This document shows positions 28,850 to 32,796 of a DNA stretch of 32,796 bases, piece by piece. Under the pieces are notes generated by a model that was not told the DNA's origin, did no database searches, and saw nothing but the letters and a program-made list of their open reading frames with translations. The translations under genes were made by a program, and so were the position numbers. The DNA lies in assembly GCF_000384815.1 (NCBI RefSeq), contig NZ_ARQF01000014.1:1-32796 (forward strand), given 5' to 3'. Origin of the DNA: Halodesulfovibrio aestuarii DSM 17919 = ATCC 29578. GTDB taxonomy: Bacteria; Desulfobacterota; Desulfovibrionia; Desulfovibrionales; Desulfovibrionaceae. How positions within the stretch are numbered: position 1 is the stretch's first letter; each line of letters starts with the position of its first letter.

Positions 28850-29374
28850 CTACTGTTCGCGGTCAGTAGGGGTGCCGGACATTCTAGGCAAAGAGCTTGG
28901 AACTTCTTCTTTAGGAAGATCCACAGCAGCGTCTACAGCGTCAGCCATAGCAAGTAACTGTGCCGCTGCTTCTCGTGCTTCTTTACGAAAACGCACAGAC
29001 TCTTCCTGATCCACTACACCGTCGGCCATAATGTCATTATACGTACAAACCACATCGGCAAATTCTTTGCTGGATTTCATAAGCTCAAATTCCAGCTTGC
29101 AATCACTTCCAGCTGGAACCACATGTACACACAAATAGCCACGCTGCTCTGCAAGCCAATGCAGAGGTGTATCGTCGTTTGCTTCTTCCATTGCTGGCAG
29201 AACATTGTCGGCGTCAAAATGTGTGTAATCCACATTCGGGTTCAACTGCTGTGACAATGTAGTTGGGGTACGCCCTAGCCTTTTGGCCAGCTGATTCGTT
29301 TTTCCGCGACTGGTGAGCGTGTCGTGACATGCTTCAGTCAGGTTTGAATACTGAGAACTCTTCTTACCTGCCAT
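28850..29374 (-). CDS. Phage regulatory CII-family protein
   Basis: A 174-residue protein of the phage regulatory CII type found in P2/186/HP1-like phages. The N-terminal helix-turn-helix is LTEACHDTLTSRGKTNQLAKRLGRTPTTLSQQLNP (about residues 11-45). LPAMEEANDDTPLHWLAEQRGYLCVHV follows, then the helical end FADVVCTYNDIMADGVVDQEESVRFRKEAREAAAQLLAM. I chose ATG 29374, eight bases after GGAG, over the upstream ATG inside the operator region. In relatives the protein activates lysogenic transcription or early replication. It is divergent from the repressor across the operator cluster and sits in the copB position upstream of the repA leader, so it may set both the lysogeny decision and repA transcription. 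Confidence 0.82.
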   Translation of the reverse strand: MAGKKSSQYSNLTEACHDTLTSRGKTNQLAKRLGRTPTTLSQQLNPNVDYTHFDADNVLPAMEEANDDTPLHWLAEQRGYLCVHVVPAGSDCKLEFELMKSSKEFADVVCTYNDIMADGVVDQEESVRFRKEAREAAAQLLAMADAVDAAVDLPKEEVPSSLPRMSGTPTDREQ

Positions 29375-29396
29375 CTTATTGACTCCGATGTTTATT

Positions 29397-29438
29397 TTAT
29401 TTCTATAAAATTTTATTTCTATTACCATTCAGAAATAA
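29397..29438. promoter_or_regulatory. Operator cluster between CII-like gene and repressor
   Basis: Three copies of TTATTTCT: 29397-29404 and 29413-29420 in one direction, 29431-29438 inverted. The last two form the dyad TTTATTTCT-N10-AGAAATAAA. Spacing of the two direct copies is 16 bp. They cover the 5' leader of the CII-like gene, as expected for repressor binding at the early promoter. Confidence 0.7.
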
Positions 29439-29656
29439 ATTTCCGATATAATCCCTTACAACTTTTAACTAGCGTCAGACCATAGAACCGAAATAGTACA
29501 AGGATATCACCTAATTTATTGGCATACGGCTTAGTGACAACTAATGGCACTTTGCTTTTTTTGCTGCAAACCTTTCACTTTGTCAAGACTATGAAGATAA
29601 AACACTTACCCACACGAAAGCCTCTATGTCTTAAAAAAGACAAAAAAGAGGTAGAT

Positions 29657-30370
29657 ATGTCACTAATTAAACAAGCCAAATCTGTAACAACATATAACAA
29701 GATCTTAACGTATCTTATTGATGCTATGAATCTTCAAATTACCAAAGGGATATCAAAAGCTGAAATAGCAAGAAGACTTGGCGTTTCAGGAGCCACTATT
29801 ACCAGATGGTTAAACGGAGAGCGTAGCAATCTCAGACTCATCGACGCCATAAGAATGGCTAATTTCCTAGACCTCACTGACAAAGAATTAATGCAGCAAC
29901 TCTCTATTAATGAACTCAAAATATTAGCTATAGTAAGCCAACTAAAAGAAAGCTCTGGACAAGATCAAACAACTTATCTTGAACAAATAAAACAATACAC
30001 AGATGAGCATGGGAAATGGAAAGACGCAGTAAAGCTCTACACAACTCACCCATTCAGCATAAAGTGGCTTGAGTCGATATCCCCAACTCACTCTAATTGT
30101 TTCGTTTTAACAGTAAAAGACAACCTTATGTCTCCTACAATCAACAAAGGCGACGACGTCCTTGTCAATCCAGATCACGCAGACGTTAAACCTGGAGAAA
30201 TATTTTGTATCTCAATCAAGGGTGAAAAAATATTAGCTCGCCTTTTCCCTAAGAAAGAAAATATTGTCGCAATGTTCGATTCAGAAACAGCAGATGAACT
30301 CACAAGTAGCGCTTCTAATCCAGATTTTAAAATCGTCGGGCATGTTAGTTGGATGAACAGAAATCTTTAA
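29657..30370 (+). CDS. CI-like prophage repressor, S24 fold without catalytic dyad
   Basis: A 237-residue repressor. The helix-turn-helix is at 33-52 (SKAEIARRLGVSGATITRWL). The C-terminal domain (about 135-235) has the LexA/CI S24 pattern: LTVKDNLMSPTINKGDDVLVNPDHADVKPGEIFCI, GEKILARLF and FKIVGHVSWM. However, the usual DSM serine position is Leu157 and the lysine of the VKRL motif is Ala194, so self-cleavage is not expected. Induction would then need an antirepressor or another signal rather than RecA-driven cleavage, as in phage 186. ATG 29657 follows AGAGG by five bases; the open frame continues upstream to 29519, but without a ribosome site. It is divergent from the CII-like gene, with operators between. 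Confidence 0.88.
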   Translation: MSLIKQAKSVTTYNKILTYLIDAMNLQITKGISKAEIARRLGVSGATITRWLNGERSNLRLIDAIRMANFLDLTDKELMQQLSINELKILAIVSQLKESSGQDQTTYLEQIKQYTDEHGKWKDAVKLYTTHPFSIKWLESISPTHSNCFVLTVKDNLMSPTINKGDDVLVNPDHADVKPGEIFCISIKGEKILARLFPKKENIVAMFDSETADELTSSASNPDFKIVGHVSWMNRNL

Positions 30371-30618
30371 CCAGTACAGCCTCGACCGTTGACCCCCCCC
30401 CCAGCACAATTCAACGAACGAAGCACCACATCGCCGCTAGTACATGAGACCATATAGTCCTTACCGTTCAGCAAGGCATCGAGACAATGCTCAAACTCTA
30501 TAAAAGTCCATTTTTTATTTTCAAGCTCACTAAAAGTTTTGTTGTAAAAACTAGACTTAGCACCTGATAATAAAGACATTTCACAAAAACCTATTTGCAA
30601 TATTTCTTTTCTTAACAA
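30367..30618 (-). CDS. Unknown 83-residue protein with TTG start and G-tract
   Basis: Start TTG 30618 with a very strong AAGGAGG eight bases upstream, then MLRKEILQIGFCEMSL, a central KTFSELENKKWTFIEFEHCLDALLNGKDY and a C-terminal VVLRSLNCAGGGVNGRGCTG. The glycines near the end are encoded by a run of ten G (10 C on the plus strand, 30393-30402). A change of one base there would alter only the last residues. No family recognised. It converges on the repressor gene, sharing its last four bases. Confidence 0.6.
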   Translation of the reverse strand: MLRKEILQIGFCEMSLLSGAKSSFYNKTFSELENKKWTFIEFEHCLDALLNGKDYMVSCTSGDVVLRSLNCAGGGVNGRGCTG

Positions 30619-30994
30619 ATCCCCCTCCTCCTTAGAAGCTAACTTTCACACTTGCCACAACCCTTACCAATTGGTAAGGGTTGTGCATGGAAGAGAGAAA
30701 AAAACTTCTTCTCAAATCCCATCTACTAACTATGCGAAGCTTCGCCACCGTGTACGGTTCGGTAAGATCAAAGCAAGAAATTATGCACGGCGTAGTAATG
30801 CCTCATAACAACGTATAGTTACCGCATAGAACGCTCTGTGAATAGATGTAATGCACTGCAACATTTCATTTGTACAAACTTGATGTTGTGCAAGTACTCA
30901 CTCACAAACGTAATTGCCCGAAGGTATACACAAAACTGTCTTTGTACAACCGGAATATTAACGTGTTGATTAAAGCAACAGGAATTTACAAATC
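30619..30994. other. Gene-free segment with palindromes upstream of 30995
   Basis: No gene seen. It holds the 28-bp perfect palindrome at 30657-30684, the palindrome TTTGTACAAA (30869-30878) with a second half-copy TTTGTACAAC (30941-30950), and three sites with one mismatch to the DnaA box TTATNCACA (30781-30789, 30837-30845 reverse, 30924-30932). Confidence 0.45.
30657..30684. repeat. Perfect 28-bp palindrome
   Basis: ACAACCCTTACC, AATT, GGTAAGGGTTGT: 12-bp arms with a self-complementary centre, so all 28 bases are symmetric. No T tract follows on either strand. It lies 38 bp upstream of the TTG-start gene. Possible operator, resolution or nick site. Confidence 0.85.
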
Positions 30995-31309
30995 ATGAAT
31001 ATCTGTAGAGATTTAAATTACAAAAGAGATTTTTCTATACAGGGCATGCGAGTTGCAGTGTTTCAACAAGAAAGGTCGGGCGGCATAGAACTACGCATGC
31101 GTTTAGAATCTCATGGCTTTGTCGCTGTTATTCCTGTTTACGCTGGCGCAACACAAACGCACTCGGCAGCCGATGCATTAAAGCTACTTAACGCGCTTCC
31201 TGAAAAATTGCTGGAAGCTAGAGTAAGCTACGCAAAAAAAGAATTTAACGAGCCATTACGGAACGTGTCACCAGAGCTAGGCGATTACATCCATTGTGCG
31301 CCGTGCTAG
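30995..31309 (+). CDS. Unknown 104-residue early protein
   Basis: ATG 30995, with AGGAA about ten bases upstream. The product starts MNICRDLNYKRDFSIQGMRV. The middle, RVAVFQQERSGGIELRMRLESHGFVAVIPVYAGAT, is strand-rich, and the C-terminal helix ADALKLLNALPEKLLEARVSYAKK is followed by a cysteine-containing end (YIHCAPC). No family recognised. It is the first rightward gene of a group of small genes (30995 to 32342) in the early or accessory region. Confidence 0.62.
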   Translation: MNICRDLNYKRDFSIQGMRVAVFQQERSGGIELRMRLESHGFVAVIPVYAGATQTHSAADALKLLNALPEKLLEARVSYAKKEFNEPLRNVSPELGDYIHCAPC

Positions 31310-31433
31310 CTCCCCCACGCACGGCGCAACGCAAGCAAACAAGCTATTATGATAGCATGATAGCTTGATAGCCATATATCAAAAGAGAATGGTTGGACGG
31401 TTGATTAGCGGACATAGGAAGACTCCAGACGAC

Positions 31434-31456
31434 GCCCGCTGCCACACACAGCGGGC
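31434..31456. other. Hairpin GCCCGCTG / CAGCGGGC
   Basis: Perfect 8-bp stem with a 7-base loop, ten bases before the GACGTC array. A weak minus- or plus-strand terminator at best, as no T tract follows. Confidence 0.6.
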
Positions 31457-31466
31457 AAGACATTAA

Positions 31467-31488
31467 GACGTCATGACGTCATGACGTC
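31467..31488. repeat. Distal GACGTCAT array
   Basis: Three GACGTC cores at 31467, 31475 and 31483, in the same 8-bp register as the arrays around parA. On the circular map it lies about 5.3 kb from block 2 of parA. Likely a second binding site of the RHH partition protein. Confidence 0.78.
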
Positions 31489-31545
31489 TAACAATACACA
31501 GCAGAACAGAAGCACAACGCCGGACAGGGTCTACACCTCAACGGC

Positions 31546-31576
31546 CACCGCCCACGCTTATTAAGCGTGGGCGGTG
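31546..31576. repeat. 31-bp near-perfect palindrome
   Basis: CACCGCCCACGCTTA, one T, then the exact complement TAAGCGTGGGCGGTG. No T tract follows. It lies 37 bases before the gene at 31613, so it forms a strong hairpin in that gene's leader, or acts as a cruciform or binding site. Confidence 0.8.
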
Positions 31577-31612
31577 TTGCAGGTAGAGTAACTTTTTAAG
31601 GAGAAAGGGAAG

Positions 31613-31906
31613 ATGAACAAATTAGATCGAAAGCTTTGGACTCCGGTAGAATTAGAAATCCCACCTATTAACCAAATCAGCCGCGTACTGCTCGAGCACT
31701 ACAACGACGATGAACGCCTCGATATGACAACAGAACACCTTGCCATCGGTAAGGACGACAAGTCCGTTCTCATGACCACAAACAAACACGAAAGAAAACA
31801 TCGACTGCACAAAGTTACAGCATGGCAACCTATCAACCTGCTCGACAAAACAACCATGCTAGAAGTTACCGAGTTCTTAACCGAGATAGCGAAGGAAGAA
31901 AAATAG
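31613..31906 (+). CDS. Unknown 97-residue protein
   Basis: ATG 31613 with AAGGAGA nine bases upstream, a strong site. The product starts MNKLDRKLWTPVELEIPPIN and continues with ISRVLLEHYNDDERLDMTTEHLAIGKDD and KHERKHRLHKVTAWQPINLL, ending in an acidic helix. Rich in charge, no membrane segment, no cysteines. No family recognised. The next gene starts one base after its stop, so the two are co-translated. Confidence 0.65.
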   Translation: MNKLDRKLWTPVELEIPPINQISRVLLEHYNDDERLDMTTEHLAIGKDDKSVLMTTNKHERKHRLHKVTAWQPINLLDKTTMLEVTEFLTEIAKEEK

Positions 31907-31907
31907 C

Positions 31908-32102
31908 ATGACCTTCTACCGCGAAGCCAACCCAGACGAGACGCCGTGCAAAGAATGCCAGTTCTCATACATCTACACTGGTGCAGCTACGCGGCCGCTT
32001 AAATGTCTCTACGGCTACACAACTTCCAATGCTCAAAAAAAAGGCTACGGCGTACCCGTAGCGAAAGAATTTACATGCAACGTATCTAAAGACCGACTTT
32101 AA
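31908..32102 (+). CDS. Small cysteine-containing protein, possible zinc binding
   Basis: A 64-residue protein with CKEC (residues 14-17), a third cysteine in LKCLYGY and a fourth in FTCNVS, so a four-cysteine metal site of the CxxC-C-C kind is possible. It starts MTFYREANPDETPCKECQFS. AAGGAAG lies at the end of the previous gene. No family recognised. It lies within the group of small rightward genes. Confidence 0.62.
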   Translation: MTFYREANPDETPCKECQFSYIYTGAATRPLKCLYGYTTSNAQKKGYGVPVAKEFTCNVSKDRL

Positions 32103-32129
32103 CCGAACGATCAAAAGGAAGGGCTAAGT

Positions 32130-32342
32130 ATGCAGTGGCTTGATGTATTCGCTATCGTCATTCTCTTTGGCGCTCTCTGCTTCCTGATGGTCTGCAATGC
32201 ACGACAACACACCACGATACAGCAACTCATAGACGACAAGGCTAATTTAAAAACACAGCTCACAGCTCAACACTACACCGCAGAAGGCACCTCAAAACCA
32301 CCACCGCCACCACCTACGACATCGGCACTGGTCTATGACTAG
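32130..32342 (+). CDS. Small membrane-anchored protein with coiled coil and Pro-rich end
   Basis: A 70-residue protein: membrane helix at about residues 4-23 (WLDVFAIVILFGALCFLMV), then a short coiled coil (TTIQQLIDDKANLKTQL) and a tail with six prolines in a row. ATG 32130 follows AAAGGAAGGG by six bases. The layout resembles small phage inner-membrane proteins such as Rz-like or exclusion proteins, but I cannot assign one. It is the last gene before the terminator at 32410. Confidence 0.65.
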   Translation: MQWLDVFAIVILFGALCFLMVCNARQHTTIQQLIDDKANLKTQLTAQHYTAEGTSKPPPPPPTTSALVYD

Positions 32343-32409
32343 TAGAATCTGGTAACTTTACAGGCTAACTCGCGAAGAGTTGGCCACGCTGATCCGGAAG
32401 AACAAGCAA

Positions 32410-32450
32410 GCCCTCATCAAATTTTGGTGAGGGCATTTTTATTTTCTTAT
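32410..32450 (+). terminator. Terminator of the small early gene group
   Basis: GCCCTCA / TGAGGGC stem extended by TCAAA / TTTGG, followed by ATTTTTATTTT. It separates the genes at 30995-32342 from the lipoprotein gene. Confidence 0.9.
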
Positions 32451-32511
32451 TTCCGTTTTTATCTTAAACAACTACCTCTAATAATTTTACTACGATGGAG
32501 GCAGATAGCCT

Positions 32512-32796
32512 ATGCGGAAAATTCTTGTAACGCTTCTTGCGCTCACCTTGCTAGCTCTTGCTGGATGTGGTGGAGACACTTCTGTTGACGATCCCAATGC
32601 AAAGCTTGTTAAGAGCACTATGAACAACCCGGGCCAGTTCCGGAACAGTAAAAGCGTTCCAGCTGCAAACGGTACATTCGTTATTGTTGATGGCTCCGCT
32701 TGTTACTGGATCAAGGAAGGGGCAATCTATGCAGTTAATGGCGTGGCTAAAAACTCTTCTCCGGGTATCGAATACGCGCCACCGTCCATTTCTTGG
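32512..32796 (+). CDS. Predicted lipoprotein, 5' part (continues at 1-545)
   Basis: ATG 32512 with GGAGG 12 bases upstream. The N-terminus MRKILVTLLALTLLALAGCG is a textbook lipoprotein signal: two basic residues, a hydrophobic core and the lipobox LAGC with Cys19 as the lipidated residue after cleavage. Residues after Cys19 are GGDTS, without Asp at +2, so outer-membrane sorting would be expected under the enterobacterial rule. The frame is still open at the window end and continues in frame at base 3 through the 95-bp overlap, giving 244 residues in all. It has its own transcript between terminators at 32410 and 566. Probably expressed from the prophage; function unknown. Confidence 0.88.
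   Translation, partial: MRKILVTLLALTLLALAGCGGDTSVDDPNAKLVKSTMNNPGQFRNSKSVPAANGTFVIVDGSACYWIKEGAIYAVNGVAKNSSPGIEYAPPSISW

Larger units (their letters stand above)
31310..31612. other. Intergenic region with distal partition-type array between hairpins
   Basis: No gene. It contains the hairpin at 31434-31456, the GACGTC array at 31467-31488 and the 31-bp palindrome at 31546-31576, listed separately, then the ribosome site of the gene at 31613. Confidence 0.6.

Noticed and set aside
28731-29009. Plus-strand frame opposite the CII-like gene; an internal ATG at 28785 has AGGAG upstream
   Set aside because: It is mostly the complement of the CII-like coding sequence and its product has no credible composition. 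The AGGAG match is 12 bases away.
29519-29656. N-terminal extension of the repressor
   Set aside because: The frame is open but has no ribosome site, and its hydrophobic/basic composition does not fit. ATG 29657 has AGAGG and gives a normal repressor length.
30657-30684. Telomere-resolution site of a linear phage-plasmid
   Set aside because: The palindrome is short for a tel site, there is no protelomerase gene, and the sequence closes into a circle elsewhere.
1-32796. CRISPR arrays, tRNA genes, rRNA, transposases or IS ends
   Set aside because: None seen. Repeats are either short iterons with 8- or 10-bp period or the three 51-bp units, none with CRISPR-like repeat-spacer structure.

Overview
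The window looks like one complete circular temperate phage-plasmid, opened inside a gene. Bases 1-95 are identical to bases 32702-32796, so the real molecule is probably a 32,701 bp circle. The lipoprotein gene that starts at 32512 runs through the junction and stops at 545. The virion genes are those of a contractile-tailed P2/HP1-type phage, but I find no integrase, excisionase, P2-type gpA replicase or protelomerase. Instead there is an IncFII-type RepA with a leader peptide, a ParA plus ribbon-helix-helix partition pair with its own 8-bp repeat arrays, and a HicAB toxin-antitoxin. This is the equipment of a prophage kept as a plasmid. The host is Gram-negative (lipobox lipoprotein, Ogr, P2/HP1 tail). 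I suspect a marine proteobacterium, possibly a desulfovibrio relative, but the sequence alone does not settle that.

Layout. 1-545: end of the lipoprotein (a likely lysogenic-conversion gene). 546-2200: gene-poor segment with repeats, a 38-residue hydrophobic peptide gene and hicA-hicB, both on the minus strand. 2300-4210: two small unknown genes and the parA/RHH operon, with arrays of a GACGTCAT-like 8-mer. 4237-7899 (minus): an unknown gene, then terminase large subunit, portal and an Ogr/Delta late activator in one operon. 7995-25443 (plus): the late operon of scaffold-protease, capsid, small terminase, head and tail completion, sheath, tube, lysis genes, tail chaperone with a -1 frameshift, tape measure, baseplate, tail fibre and its chaperone, hub and spike. 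25430-27494: two small minus-strand genes and about 900 bp of repeat-rich non-coding DNA downstream of repA, the likely origin side. 27495-29374 (minus): RepA, its leader and a CII-like regulator. 29375-29656: operator region. 29657-30370 (plus): a CI-like repressor that lacks the S24 catalytic residues. 30371-32342: small early or accessory genes, several strong palindromes and a second GACGTC array.

How the parts work together. The repressor and the CII-like protein are divergent across a cluster of three operator-like half-sites, forming the lysogeny switch. The CII-like gene lies directly upstream of the repA leader, so the switch and plasmid replication may be wired together. ParA, the RHH protein and HicAB would keep the plasmid prophage in the population. 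On induction, Ogr would activate the divergent late promoters around 7900-7994. Because ogr sits at the end of the terminase-portal operon, late expression may reinforce itself. Terminase, scaffold, capsid and tail genes then build a P2-like particle, and the holin and muramidase-like genes inside the tail operon release it.
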